The translations under genes were made by a program, and so were the position numbers. The notes under the pieces were generated by a model. It was not told where the DNA came from and made no database searches. It saw only the letters and a list, made by a program, of their open reading frames with translations. From NCBI RefSeq assembly GCF_024323335.1, contig NC_066579.1, positions 236,147,475 through 236,211,474 on the forward strand: a stretch of 64,000 bases of DNA. Reading direction: 5' to 3'. This document shows, piece after piece, positions 11,691-22,888 of this stretch (its first letter is position 1; each line of letters begins with the position of its first letter). This DNA is from Lathyrus oleraceus. Taxonomy: Eukaryota > Streptophyta > Magnoliopsida > Fabales > Fabaceae.

Positions 11691-12216
11691 CCGAACTACG
11701 GCAACTCTGATTCTCATGTTCAGATGAGATACGTAGGCACGAGACGCGATGTCTTGCCGAGTTTGACTGACGACTAACAATTAATCCTTGCTGGTTTTCG
11801 CCCTCGTTGCGATTCTTTTCTCTCGCCCCCGTTGCGATCGAGACCTTCCTTTTCTCTTGCCCTCGTTGCAATCGAGACCCTTTTTTTCCTTTTCGTGTGT
11901 GTTTGGAGTTGGATGTAAGTCCATTTATTGGCATTCTGTTTCCTGTTTGCGTTTGTTTGTTTGGAGTCAGATGTAAGACCATTGATTGGCATTCTGTTTC
12001 CTGTTGTGTGTTTGCTTTGGCATCTCAGCGTCTATTTCAGCGTTCTGTTTCGGCGTGCGTTAGCCGAGCTACGAGTGCTCTGATTCTTACTCTGGTTAGA
12101 GAAGATACGTATGCATAGGATGCGATGTCCTAGCGAGCATGTTTCCCATTTCCCCGAACTACGTCGACTCTGATGTTTGTTTCTGACAAACTACGTAGGC
12201 CTAGGATGCGACATCC
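11691..12216 (+). promoter_or_regulatory. Three R/U5 structured-RNA motifs, element A
   Basis: Each copy has an outer stem CTACG/CGTAG (one CGTAT), an inner stem, then a downstream hairpin with a CGA loop. Inner stems are TCTCAT/ATGAGA (11712 with 11724), TCTTAC/GTTAGA with one mismatch (12085 with 12095), and GTTTGT/ACAAAC (12175 with 12186). The CGA hairpins are AGACG/TGTCT (11742), GGATG/TGTCC (12118) and GGATG/CATCC (12204). Stem bases change while pairing is kept. The function is unknown. Confidence 0.6.
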
Positions 12217-12523
12217 TGCCGAGTCCCCTTCTTCCGTCTTTCACTCGTGTTTTATTCCAGTTTTGTGTAGTTTTTGAGCAGTTTGTGAGCAACCTTATTC
12301 TATTCTTTTCGAGCGTGGATCCCGTCGAGTACGACGGACGTGAGGGGTGCTAATACCTTCCCCTTGCGTAACCGACTCCCGTACCTTGCAATCTCTGATC
12401 GTAAGACCATTCCTTTCCTTTCCAGGTTTACTTCAAGCATTTCCTTTCCCTCCTTTGGGATAAATAACGCACGGTGGCGGCTCTGTGTGCTTTTCCCGCC
12501 GGTTGTTTTTCGCGTATGCGACA

Positions 12524-14203
12524 GATACCATAGGGTTTGGGTTGCCGAGATCGTACTGTTATCCATGAAGAACCCAAAACCCGCAGGCATTTGCTGGGCG
12601 AGCCTGCAGCGAAGCTTCGCTAAACGAAGCAGCAGCGATCGCGACAGCAGTTGCTTTTCTGTTTGCTCTCATCCGTTTTGTGTTTGTCATGACATTGTTT
12701 TCTGCTGATTCCATCTTGTCTTCTCTAACCTGTTTGTTGAGTTTTTTGAGGGCTCACATGACTTTAGAAGAGATGGCTTGCTTGGTATTCCACTTTATTT
12801 GTGGGATACCATTTGGGAGATTTATTCTGATTGCCTTGCTGACTGGTTTCTTTGATGGTGCTAGCCTGAGAGATCTCTGGGTTTCTTATTTCTCTAATTG
12901 TTGTTGCTTCAGATCTTTATCCGTGTGGTAGATCTCTTGATCCCTTTATTTTTCCCGCATTTTTACCACTTTCTTAGTTGGAAGACCTCGATAGGAGGCA
13001 ATGTTTTTGTGTGTTTACTTTTGTGCCCAAAGACCTCCAAGAAGAGGCACCAGTGCTAAAGACCTCCATGAAGAGGCAATTGACGGATAAAAGGGACTAG
13101 TAGTCAATCCCCCGTTATTCAATGCGTCGTTCTTTAAGATTACACTACGTGTCGATGCTTCAGAACAAAAGCTCAAGATCTTTTGTCCGGCCGGTCAGTG
13201 GAGAGGGTTCCATCTTTCTGAACCCCCACGCCTTGTCATGAGCTTACCCTGTCCAGGGTTAAGAGCTATGAGGTCTTATCCTCATCACCCTTTTGATCTG
13301 CTCACCCTGACGTTCATTGTCAGTGGTTAAGAGCCCATTTGATTACCTTTCCATGGCTTGTTTGTCGAGGCTGATATGACCCCTCTTGACTAAAGCCCTA
13401 CCCATGTATGTTTGAGCCCCTTTGTCGGCGTGTTTACTTTATGCATGTTTGTTTTGTATGGTGTGATTGTCTCTCCATAGGATTGCTAGGCTTCGTATAG
13501 TCTCCCGTTTGCATGTCAAGTAAGGTAGTGCGGTTCCTTCGTCTAGGACTGCCTTTTTGCATGAGCATCCCTAAAACACAAACAACTCATTGATTTTTCT
13601 TCTCCTAAGAACACGTTTACTCCTTCTACTACAGGTGAGTAAGTCTCCAAAGGTCGAGCATCCGATAGATTGCGTAGTAACGTCGTTCGCCCAAAACACA
13701 ACCCTTAACCCGTAGTTAGCCGAACTATGTTTTGCTCTGATTCTCATTCCAGATGAGATACGTAGGCATAAGACGCGACGTCTTACCGAGCACACATCCC
13801 CCTAACCCATAGGTAGCCGAGCTACGAAGACTCTGATTCTCATATTCATATGAGATACGTATGCAGTGGATGCGACATCCGCACGAGTCATTTTCTTTTG
13901 ACCCGTCTCTTTTAATAAATGGTACATTAGATAAACCCACACCCTTTAGACAAGAACAACAAGAGTGGATTCCGTAGAGTACTACGGATGCGTAGGGGTG
14001 CTAATACCTTCCCTTCGCATAATCGACTCCCGAACCCAAGATTTGGTTGCGAGACATTGTCTTTTCCTTTCCTTTTCCCAGATTTACTTCGAGCATTTCC
14101 TTTCCCTCCTTTGGGATAAATAACGCACGGTGGCGACTCTTCTGTCTTCTCCTTCTTCGCCGGTTATTTTTTTCGCACTCCTGTTTTTTCGCAGGTTGCG
14201 ACA
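12524..14203 (+). mobile_element. Element B 5' LTR, right part
   Basis: Starts abruptly at GATACCATAGGG, which matches B's 3' LTR from 27364. Its first about 777 bp are missing because A is inserted there. It ends GTTGCGACA two bases before the PBS. It holds the hairpin ATGAGG/CCTCAT (13268-13285) and two structured motifs (13721-13783 and 13820-13880). Two stretches absent from the 3' LTR copy show that copy has lost sequence. A frame beginning MTLEEMACLVFHF (about 12760) is shared by both LTRs, as expected for LTR copies. Confidence 0.85.
13721..13880 (+). promoter_or_regulatory. Two R/U5 structured-RNA motifs, element B 5' LTR
   Basis: Copy 1: inner stem TCTCAT/ATGAGA (13742 with 13753) and hairpin AGACG-CGA-CGTCT (13771-13783); its outer stem start has decayed to CTATG. 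Copy 2: outer CTACG (13822), inner TCTCATAT/ATATGAGA (13838 with 13848) and hairpin GGATG-CGA-CATCC (13868-13880). The same two copies are in the 3' LTR at 28406-28464 and 28503-28561. Confidence 0.6.
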
Positions 14204-14205
14204 GC

Positions 14206-14223
14206 TGGCGACTCTGTTAGGGA
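14206..14223 (+). other. Element B primer-binding site
   Basis: TGGCGACTCTGTTAGGGA, two bases after the LTR end. It differs at two positions from the clean copy in E (TGGCGACTCTGCTGGGGA). A primer tRNA would pair here to start minus-strand synthesis; Ogre elements are reported to use tRNA-Arg, which I cannot test here. Confidence 0.8.
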
Positions 14224-15047
14224 AACCGGGTCTCCCTAAGCGAGTCCCTCCTAGATTTTATAGGTTTCTTGTTTGTTGGGTGTTTATTCTTTTGTACAGT
14301 TATTTATTTTTCAGCACTTGTGTACATATCATTGCTGTGTCTGTTGGCTCTGTTGGGTTGTTTGTTTGTGGGAGTGGGATGTTCTGTGTGAGATAGGCCC
14401 AATACACAGGCCTGAGTGCACTTAGGATTAGCGTGGTTTCACATACCCTCACGTTCCGTCTCGGTCCGATGTTGGAATATGAAAACACAATTCGGATGTG
14501 GATCTTTCTAGAGAATTTTGTGTTGTGGATCTCTTACAGTGCTAGAGCAATCTGGGAGAACTGTTAAGTCTGGATGACCTTTAGGATGACCTTTACCTTA
14601 CTTTCATGGGAACTTGGCTGAGACACTCCTCTTATAGTGGTAATTCCAAACCGGAAACGGTGGACGTATTATTACTATTCGGCCTGAGAGCCCGTGATAT
14701 CAATGTCTCTACCCTTTAGCCTCCGCATGTGAGCTGGGTGGGTTGTTTACAGGTGTGCAGGAACCCTTGACCTCATCATACCCTGATATCTTATACCTGG
14801 TACCTGATCATCATGGTTCTATTTCCTGGATCCGAACTTCTGGCGTTGGTTTTATTTTTGGACCTGGACTGCCGACTTTTGAGGACTTCTTCACAGAGAA
14901 CAGCCCGTGGTTCAGTATGTGGCCGGAGCCGGTCACATGTCCTTTGCATTGCATAACATCATCTGCATATTTGCATCCTACATCTCATGCTTATTCATTT
15001 GCAGGGTATCCCCTTTCTCGGTTTGGTTTGGCTGATATGTGCTTATT
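14224..15047 (+). other. Element B leader
   Basis: 824 bp between PBS and ORF1. It is not alignable by eye to the leader of C and E. It ends with TTTGCAGGG at about 15000, an acceptor-like tract before the ORF1 start. I see no gene; an open frame over part of it lacks any recognisable domain. Confidence 0.6.
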
Positions 15048-16789
15048 ATGGAGGCTCCCAGGAAGAGTAATGTGACCTATCATTTCTTCGATACTAAGAT
15101 CGGCCCATTGCGTCAGATAAAAGCTTTGATTACTCCTGACCATGTGGGTTTATTCCGGGACACTTATGGCAACATCTTGCCTATGGTTGAAGACTTGGAT
15201 GCTTCTCAGAGGAGTTTAATACATACTTGCTTGCAGTTTTATGATCATCAGTTGTGTTGCTTCACTTTTCAAGATTTCCAGTTGGCTCCTCTATTGGAAG
15301 AGTATGCTATGATCTTGGGTGTTCCTCTACAGCATTGTGTCCCTTTCAACTCCGATATACCTCCTCCAGAGCATAAGGATATTGCTAAGGCTCTTCATCT
15401 GGAAGTGTTTGTTGTAAAGGAAAATCTCTCTTCTAAGGGAGGCATATCTGGTTTCCATCTGGATTTTTTGGTAGACAAAGCCGAAGAGTGTGCCGCTCAA
15501 GGCAATTGGGAGGCTGTGTGTGCTCTGTTAGTGTTAAGTGTTTATGGTATTATGCTATTCGCCGATGAACCGAAGTTCGTGAGTATGAGTGCTATTCATA
15601 TCTTTCTGCTAAAGAACCCGGTTCCCACCCTTCTTGGTGATTTCTATTTTTCGGTGCACAATAATAATGAGAAGAGACGAGGGAGATTGGTCAGATGTTG
15701 CGCTCCATTGTTCCATAAGTGGCTCATGGGGCACTTTCCAAATGACAATGCTTTTCTGAATTCGCATCAAGCCAGGAATTGGGCTAGAAGGTTGGTTGTC
15801 TTGACTGCTAAAGACATCAGATGGTGTAATCAGAATACCAAAGGTGGCGATTTTGTGGTTAGCTGTGGGAAATACCCTAATGTACCATTGTTGGGTATGA
15901 AGGGTTATATCAACTATAACCCGATTCTTTTGAGAAGACAATTAGGGTATGCCTTGACTCACGCTCCTAAGGATCAAGATCTGGTGGAATCTTTCTACTT
16001 CCCAGTGCAAGATAATCTAGAATTGGTTAAGCAAGCTACTGGAGCTTGGAGGAATATTCAGACTAAAGGTGCTACTGTCTATGGAAGATGTAACAACATC
16101 TCTTCTTCCCAGTATGATAGTTGGTTGCGAGAAAGAGCTCAGATTACTCTTCTACCTTTCTCTATGGGAGAACCATTTGATCCGGTTATTGTTGAGTCTG
16201 TCAGTATGGTTGAGTACAACAGTTTGAAGCAAGAAAAGGGAAAAGCCGATAAGTTGAATGCGAAGCTGAGTGAAGGCCTCAGGAAAACTTTGTGCGATAA
16301 GAAAGAAGCTGAGAGAGAAGTTCAAAGATTGAATGAGCTGCAAAGACAAAGCAATGAGAGGATTGCTGAAGATGTTGTTTATATCCGTAAAGTCTGTTCA
16401 GGTGAGGATATACTGAAGAAAGCTTGCAAGGCTGCTAAGGAATAGTTAGGAAAAGCTGAATATAGGCTTATTGAGCTCCAGCAAAGGTGGGAAGAATTGT
16501 CTGATCGCCGGAGACAGGTTGAGATAGGAATCAGAGCAGAAAATGAACGGTTGAAGAGTAGGGAGAACGAGCAGCATGAAGCACTTCGATTGGCTGAACA
16601 AGAGATCGTCGAACTAAAGATTCAAGCAGGGGTCAAGAGAACAAAAAAACAAACAAGTATAGGAAATTGGAAGAAGCGGTCAAAACGAGGAATTTGTTGA
16701 TTCAAGGCCTTACAGAACACCCTAACGACCTGGTTATAAAGGCACTTCTTAAGGAAGTTCGAGAAGACTCGTTTGGGTTAGGTGTTTGA
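15048..16789 (+). pseudogene. Element B ORF1
   Basis: Extra ORF upstream of gag, typical of Ogre elements; I believe it belongs to a plant mobile domain-like (DUF7745-type) group, and its function is unknown. Residues 1-320 form a globular domain with PVPTLLGDFYFS, a CCAPLFHKW block and NYNPILLRRQLGYAL. The last about 200 residues are charged and probably coiled coil (KLNAKLSEGLRKTLCDKKEA). The start at MEAPRK (15048) is chosen because the domain follows at once. A single TAG at 16443-16445 interrupts the frame, and an A run near 16645 shifts it; the frame after the shift ends at TGA 16787-16789. C, D and E carry homologues; only E's is intact. Confidence 0.78.
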
Positions 16790-17154
16790 CTCCTTTTGTT
16801 TTTGTAGAGTTCACCATCAGGCTTGTTGATGGGTTCTCATTTCTTTGTTCATCGCTCCGCACAGCTTGTATTTTGACTATGACACCTTTCGAATGTTTCA
16901 TGCTCTTTGATTATTTCGGTATTGTTATTTGCACGTTCGATTGCGGTCGTACACATTGTTCTGGAAGGTCAAGCCGGAATTGAGAAGGGGGGCCTTAAAA
17001 TTGAATAAGCAGCACATCGCATACCATGCATATTAACCCTTGTTTGTTTTGCAGGTGTCACCACAGTGTCTAATGTTTGTTCCCTGTTTCAGGCATTATT
17101 GGTGCCAAGAGAGTCCACAGGTACCCGACAAAGGAAAATCGTCTTCAACTAGCG
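16790..17154 (+). other. Element B ORF1-gag spacer
   Basis: 365 bp of non-coding, T-rich sequence. It holds two acceptor-like pyrimidine tracts, TTGTTTTGCAG near 17045 and CCCTGTTTCAG near 17082. After the second, the frame into Gag is open and includes HRYPTKEN, related to HRYYTRVN before Gag in E and HRYSNRSN in D. Gag may therefore start upstream of the ATG I use. Confidence 0.5.
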
Positions 17155-19373
17155 ATGGACCAGGTACAAAAAGAGTTGGCTGATATGCGTGAAAGGATGG
17201 ATCAGTTCATGACATTGATGACTGGTATGGCAGAAGGCCAGGAAAAGCTGAGGGAATTGGTTGAGCAACCGAGGCCCGATCTAGAGGTGGAGATACCAAA
17301 TGCTGACGGAAACCCTGGTAACCCTGGGAACGCTGATAACCCTGTGAACACTGGTAACGCGGGTAACGCAAATGCTGATGGAAACCCGGGTAATGTTGGC
17401 AACACAGGGAATGTTGGAAATGGTATTGGCGGAAGGTACGATGTGAATCAAGGAATTCGGATTAACGGGCGCCCCGTTACTGAAGATTATCAGTATGATC
17501 AATTCTCTTTGCACGACGAAGCCCATGAGACCACTCGCCGTATGGATGAGCTTGCTGAGAAGCTCAAATCTTTGGAGTCTCAAAATTCCTTAGGTTTTGA
17601 TGTCACGAACTTGGTCTGGTTCAGGGAGTAAGGATTCCTCACAAGTTCAAACCCCCTACTTTTGAGAAATACAACGGGGCTTCTTTCCCACACACTCATC
17701 TCCAATCTTATTTGGGATGGTTGGGAGCTCACACGGAAGATGAAAAGTTGTGGATGTACTATTTTGAAGACAGTCTAACTGGAGCTTCTCGTGAATGGTA
17801 TTCTCATTTGTCTCGTACTACCATCAAGAGCTGGAAAGACTTGGCAGAGGCTTTTGTCAAGCAATATCAATACAACTTGGACATGGCTCCAAATCGGACC
17901 TTGTTGCAAGGAATGTTTCAGACTGCCAAGGAGACCTTTAGAGAATATGCTCAGCGTTGGAGACAAATTGTTGTGTCCATCCAACCCCCTATGTTTGAAA
18001 GGGAGATGGCGGACATGTTCATGAACACTCTTCAAGGCAATTATATTGAGAGATTGGCTGCTTGCCCGTCAATCAGCTTTGCAGAGATAGTAATTGCTGG
18101 AGAAAGAATCGAGAGTCTGTTGAAGATGGGCCGAATTCAAGACAATAGTGCTTCCAGCTTATCAGGTCCCAAGAAACCGTTTGCTGGTAACGGTCAGCGA
18201 AGAAGAGAAGGCGAGATAAGCGTTGTGTATGCCGACAGAGGCAGGGGCAGAGGACGCCTTAATTATTATCAAGATCAAGTGGCCGCAGTCACTATTCCAA
18301 CACCTGCTCCTCAACAGCAATAACAACCGCAGTATCATCCGCAACAGCAACCCAGGTACAACAATCAACAACAAGGAGGTAATCCGGGTCAGCAGAGACA
18401 CTATCAACAACATCCAAGGCAGACGGATCGGGTCATTGAGCCAATCCCAATGCCTTATTCTATGTTACTTCCCAGGCTGATTGACCTGCATCTGGTTACA
18501 TTAAGAACTCTGGCCCCACCAATCGATCCCAATAATTTGCCTAGGGGTTATGATGTCAACGCCAAATGTGCTTTTCACTCCAACGCACCTGGCCATACTA
18601 CAGACAATTGCAAGGCTTTCCAGCTAAAGGTACAAGATTTGAGAGATGCCCAGGCTATCAATTTTTCTCCGGTGCCAAATGTTATCCAAAACCCGATGCC
18701 AGCCCACGGCGGGCAGAGGATTAATGTTGTTGATAGTGGGGAAACTTTGAATTTGGTTTCTGATGTGACTAAAGTGAAGACTTCGCTATCAGTGGTCAAA
18801 AACCGACTCTTGAAAGGACAGATTTTCTCGGGCTGTGGGGAAGAGTGCAGAAATTGTCAAGCTGCCGAGAACGGATGTGATAGTTTGAGAAGGGGTATTC
18901 AAGAACTGATGGATGAAGGTTGTCTTCAGTTCGATCAGACCCGTCCAGTGAAGAATGATGTGTCGACAGTGACGATTTATTTCACTCCTGAAGAAATATA
19001 TGTTCTCGAGAGACCCGCTCCGACAACAATATATTCCCTAGAAAGTACAGAACCAGCAACGGTGAACATCGAAAGCCCATCACCAATTATAATTTACTCT
19101 GACAGCCCTCAACCGGCTTTGGTTATTCCGGTCACCATCACGATACTAGGACCTGTTCCGTATGAGAAAGACAGTGCTATCCTGTGGCACTATGGGGCTG
19201 ATATCTACTTCCAGGGGTGGAAAGTTGACGATGAAGACATTGACATTGGTAGCTCCACTGTAGACAATGTTGGAGGGGTTGGTGGCTTCACTCGCAGTGG
19301 ACGCCTATTTGCACCATCAACATTGCGCACGAATACTGAAGCTGAGGCAGCTGCCAAGGCTAAAGGAAAATAG
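17155..19373 (+). pseudogene. Element B gag
   Basis: Gag, the capsid/nucleocapsid precursor. An N-terminal helix (LADMRERMDQFMTLMTGM) is followed by a Gly/Asn-rich tandem stretch (about 17300-17430, GNPGN/GNVGN units), then the retrotransposon Gag core (about 17640-18130; WLGAHTEDEKLWMYYFEDSL). Arg/Gln-rich RNA-binding sequence follows, then a knuckle CAFHSNAPGHTTDNC near 18567, then an acidic linker to pro. Breaks: loss of one G near 17613 shifts the frame before the core; TAA at 18321-18323 is in the Gln-rich tract; TAG at 19371-19373 is where D has Gln. From 17640 to 20051 the reading frame is otherwise continuous. Confidence 0.85.
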
Positions 19374-20537
19374 GTAGCCACCGAAGAGGTTACTACTGAG
19401 GAAGCTCCTCCTAAGACCGCATTCGAGAAGGAAGTGGATGAGTTTATGAGGATTATCAAGAAAAGTGACTACAAGGTAGTCGACCAGCTAAATCAGACAC
19501 CCTCAAAGATCTCCATTCTCTCACTATTGATGTGCTCTGAGGCGCACAGAGCAGCCTTGTTGAAAGTACTGAATATGGCCTATGTTCCACCAGAGATAAC
19601 TGTTAACCAGCTGGAGTCGGTAGTTTCAAATGTAAACGCTAGCCATGGGCTAGGTTTCACCGACTATGACCTGACATCTGAGGGCAGGAATCACAACAAG
19701 GCTTTACATATCACAATGGAATGCAAAGGGATGGTGCTTTCCCATGTTTTGGTTGATACAGGCTCTTTTCTTAATGTTCTTCCAAAGAAAACCTTAATGA
19801 AGTTGGATTGCGATGGCATCATCCTGAAGCCAAGTAATTTAGTTGTGAGGGCTTTTGATGGCTCTAAGAGATCTGTCTTTGGCGAAGTTGAGTTGCTAGT
19901 TAAGATTGGACCGCAGGTGTTCAAGAGCACCTTTTATGTGATGGATATCCAGCCTGCCTATAGTTGTCTGCTAGGGCGGCCCTGGATTCATGCTGCCGGT
20001 GATGTTACTTCTACTCTCCAGCAGAAGCTCAAATATGAACTAGAAGGTTAGGTCGTCACTGTCTGTGGTGAAGAGGATACTTTTTTTTAGCCACCTGTCT
20101 ACATTTAAGTATGTGGAGATGGATGGCGAGATGCATGAGATGTTGTGTCAGGGCTTTGAAGCCGTAAACATCAGTGAGGTCGCGCCCGAAGCTGTCTTTT
20201 CACCTAAGTCCGAGAAGGTCGGGACTTCTATCTCTTCATATAAGCAAGTTGTTGAAGTGGTTAAAGCTAGTAATGCCCAAGGCTGGGGCAAATTTGTGGA
20301 GCCAATCATCAAAGAAGACAAGTTTGGATTGGGGTTTACTCCAGGGTCTCAGAAGAATGAAGCCGGTACTTTCTCCAGCGGGGGTTTGGTTTCTCCCCAC
20401 ATCGTCAATGTTGCAGATGAAGACAAGGCTGACAGCGACTGTGACTTAGATAGCTGGTTTCGCCCGTGTGTCCCGGGAGAAAAGCTCAACAATTGGTCGT
20501 CTGAAAAAGTCGTCCGGGTTACTCAACTGAAAGAGTA
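19374..20537 (+). pseudogene. Element B protease and Gag-Pro C-terminus
   Basis: Aspartic protease that would mature Gag and Pol. The active site D-T-G-S is at 19755-19766 (VLVDTGSFLNVLPK), followed by the conserved GEVELLVKIGPQ strand and SCLLGRPWIHAAGDV. The tail from 20113 (SSYKQVVEVVKASNAQGWG, then DSDCDLDSWFRP) is a conserved region of unknown role. Breaks: TAG at 20049-20051, and one extra T in the T run near 20090 that shifts the frame. The final TAA at 20536-20538 overlaps the splice donor, so unspliced RNA ends Gag-Pro here. Confidence 0.85.
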
Positions 20538-20813
20538 ATTTTTATTGTTTTCCTTTTATTACATGCATAATAAAGTCTTACCCTTTGCCCAAGGTGTAAT
20601 GACTCATCTGTAGGGCCATCCATTTAGTTACATTTCGCAATTATTTTCATCATCAATAAAGGACAGCTTTTGCAAACAATTTTGTGTTCTCTTTCTTTCA
20701 ATTATTTTTACTTTTACAGAAAAAAACAAAAAAAATGGCAATGTTCCTTTTTCGTTTTTCTTTCCAAAAAAAATCTCTCGTTCTAAGGTAAAGCATGATC
20801 CTCCATCATGCAG
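20535..20813 (+). other. Element B pro/RT intron
   Basis: 279 bp from GTAATTTT to CATGCAG. The donor lies inside the final GAG-TAA. Joining GA to the A at 20814 gives a Glu codon and continues into DDHPDL...YDFDNPIYQAEE, the linker before RT. AATAAA is at 20655-20660. A phase-2 junction is also found in A and C. An alternative acceptor, TTTTACAG near 20719, is less consistent with the other copies. Confidence 0.75.
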
Positions 20814-21960
20814 AGATGATCACCCGGATCTTACTGCTAACGACACTGCTATGGCCAAGTATGACTTCGACAATCCTATCTATCAAGCCGAAGAAGGGGT
20901 TGAGGAAGATTGTGAATTGCCTGAAGAGTTAGCCAGGTTGTTGAAATAGGAGGACCAAGCTATTACACCTTATCAGGAGGTGATTGAGACCGTCAACATT
21001 GGTACCGAAGGCGACAAGAAAGAGATCAAGATCGGGGCCAGTCTACAGGCCAAAGTGAAAGAACAGTTGATCAGTTTGCTTCGCGAGTACGTCGACATCT
21101 TTGCTTGGTCCTATCAAGATATGCCAGGTTTGGATACAGACATCGTTGTGCACAGGTTACCGTTGAATGAAGATATGCCGCCGGTGAAGCAGAAGTTACG
21201 TCGAACTCATCCTGACATGGCAATGAAAATCAAAGAAGAAGTTCAGAAACAGTGGGACGCAGGGTTTCTCGCTGTGGCCAGTTACCCACCATGGGTTGCG
21301 AATATCGTACCGGTACCCAAGAAGGATGGCAAAGTACGGATGTGCGTCGATTACAGAGATCTGAATAGAGCTAGTCCGAAAGACGACTTCCCATTACCTC
21401 ACATCGATGTTTTAGTTGATAACACAGCTTAGTTCTCCGTATATTCTTTCATGGATGGTTTCTCCAGTTATAATCAGATCAACATGGCACCGGAAGACAT
21501 GGAGAAAACGACATTCGTCACACCGTAGGGTACCTTCTGTTACAAGGTCATGCCTTTTGGGTTGAAGAACGCAGGGGCAACGTACCAACGGGCTATGGTA
21601 ACACTTTTTCATGATATGATTCACAAAGAGATCGAATGTTATGTGGATGATATGATTGCCATGTCCCGAACAGAAGAAGAACATCTGGACAATCTGCAGA
21701 AGTTGTTTGAACGTCTGAGAAAGTTCAAGTTAAGGCTGAATCCGAACAAGTGCACTTTTGGAGTGCGAACTGGTAAGCTGTTAGGTTTCATTGTAAGTGA
21801 AAGAGGGATAGAGGTAGATCCTGCGAAAGTAAAAGCTATTCAAGAAATGCCTGCACCTAAAACAGAAAGAGAGGTTCGTGGCTTCTTGGGCCAATTGAAC
21901 TACATTTCAAGGTTCATATCTAATCTTACAGCCACATGCGAGCCATTGTTCAAAATGCTG
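20814..21960 (+). pseudogene. Element B reverse transcriptase
   Basis: Complete-length RT copying element RNA into DNA. In order: acidic linker, LREYVDIFAWSYQDMPG, PVKQKLRRTHPDM, VPKKDGKVRMCVDYRDLNRA, FMDGFSSYNQI (first catalytic Asp), MPFGLKNAGATYQRAM, YVDD at 21640-21651 (catalytic Asp pair) and LGFIVSERGIEVD. The frame is uninterrupted by indels but has stops at 20947-20949, 21430-21432 and 21526-21528. Element A has Gln at the second and Trp at the third; the change at the first is unclear. Both catalytic sites are intact, so decay is by substitution only. Confidence 0.88.
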
Positions 21961-22888
21961 AGAAAAGAACAAGAGGTCAGGTGGAATGATGATTGTCAAA
22001 AAGCCTTTGAAAGAATAAAAAAGTATTTGTAGGAGCCCCCGATTCTAATGCCTCCAGTAGAGGGAAGACCATTGATCATGTACTTGACGGTGTTAGAAAG
22101 GTCAATGGGTTGTGTGCTCGGTCAGCATGACGAGTCAGGTCGAAAAGAGCATGCAATATACTACCTTAGCAAAAAGTTTACCGACTATGAACAAAGATAC
22201 TCACTGCTCAAGAAAACTTGTTGCGCTTTGGCATGGGCTGCTCGCCAATTAAGACAGTATATGTTGACTCACACGACTCTATTGATATCAAAGATGGATC
22301 CAGTCAAGTATATTTTTGAAAAGTCAGCGCTTACTGGAAGGGTTGCTAGGTGGCAGATGATACTCACAGAGTATGACATTCAATACACTTCACAAAAAGC
22401 CATCAAAGGAAGTGTCTTATCAGACTATCTTGCAGAGCAATCGATTGATGATTACCAACCTATGAGGTTCGACTTTCCCGATGAGGACATCATGTTTCTC
22501 AAATCGAAAGATTGTGAGGAACCACTCCCGGAGGAGGGGCCTGACCCTGAATCCAAATGGATTATGATGTTTGATGGGGCGGTCAATGTCAATGGTCGCG
22601 AAGTTGGTGCAGTGTTGATCATGCCGGAGGGGGTTCATATGCCATTTTGTGCCAGAATAACTTTTCCCTGCACCAACAATGAAGCCGAATACGAAGCTTG
22701 TATCCTAGGACTTGAGGAAGCCATCAACCTACGGATTAAAACCCTGGATGTATACGGGGATTCAACTTTGGTCATGAATCAAACCAACGGGAAATGGTAT
22801 ACACATCAGCCTCATTTGGCTCCTTACAGAGACTATACGTAAAGATTGTTGACTTTCTTTACGACGGTGAAGCTGCATTACGTTCCTC
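21961..22888 (+). pseudogene. Element B tandem RNase H domains
   Basis: First, the ancestral RNase H-like region that follows RT (EPPILMPPVEGRPL; YYLSKKFTDYEQRYSLLKKT; RVARWQMILTEYDIQYTSQK). Then a second RNase H with catalytic Asp in MMFDGAVN, Glu in EAEYEACILGLE and Asp in DVYGDSTLVMNQ. An additional, archaeal-type RNase H is a known mark of Tat-lineage elements. Stops: TAG at 22030-22032 where A has CAG, and TAA at 22840-22842. A TGA and one extra T near 22900-22910 move the last motif (FADALATL) into the integrase frame. Confidence 0.85.

Larger units (their letters stand above)
7597..12523 (+). mobile_element. Element A 3' LTR (about 4.9 kb)
   Basis: Starts TGTAGCACCTC after the polypurine tract and ends ATGCGACA, so it has TG...CA ends. 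TATAAAA at 8582-8588 is a likely promoter; everything downstream of it would be R/U5. Inside are five B-box-like tRNA T-arm motifs (9314-9650), a hairpin ATGAGG/CCTCAT at 11079-11096, four TGTAAG...TTGGC-type modules (about 11317, 11371, 11905, 11966) and three copies of a structured motif (11691-11761, 12065-12130, 12155-12216). Open frames within it are short and not conserved. The next five bases, GATAC, are the candidate target-site duplication. Confidence 0.85.

Noticed and set aside
12680..12931. Possible small protein starting MTLEEMACLVFHF, also at 27595
   Set aside because: The two occurrences are the two LTRs of element B, so conservation comes from shared origin. No homology recognised.
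7597..14203. One single 6.6-kb LTR shared by A and B
   Set aside because: An LTR end (ATGCGACA) occurs at 12523, and the sequence from 12524 aligns with an internal point of B's 3' LTR, so two LTRs are present.
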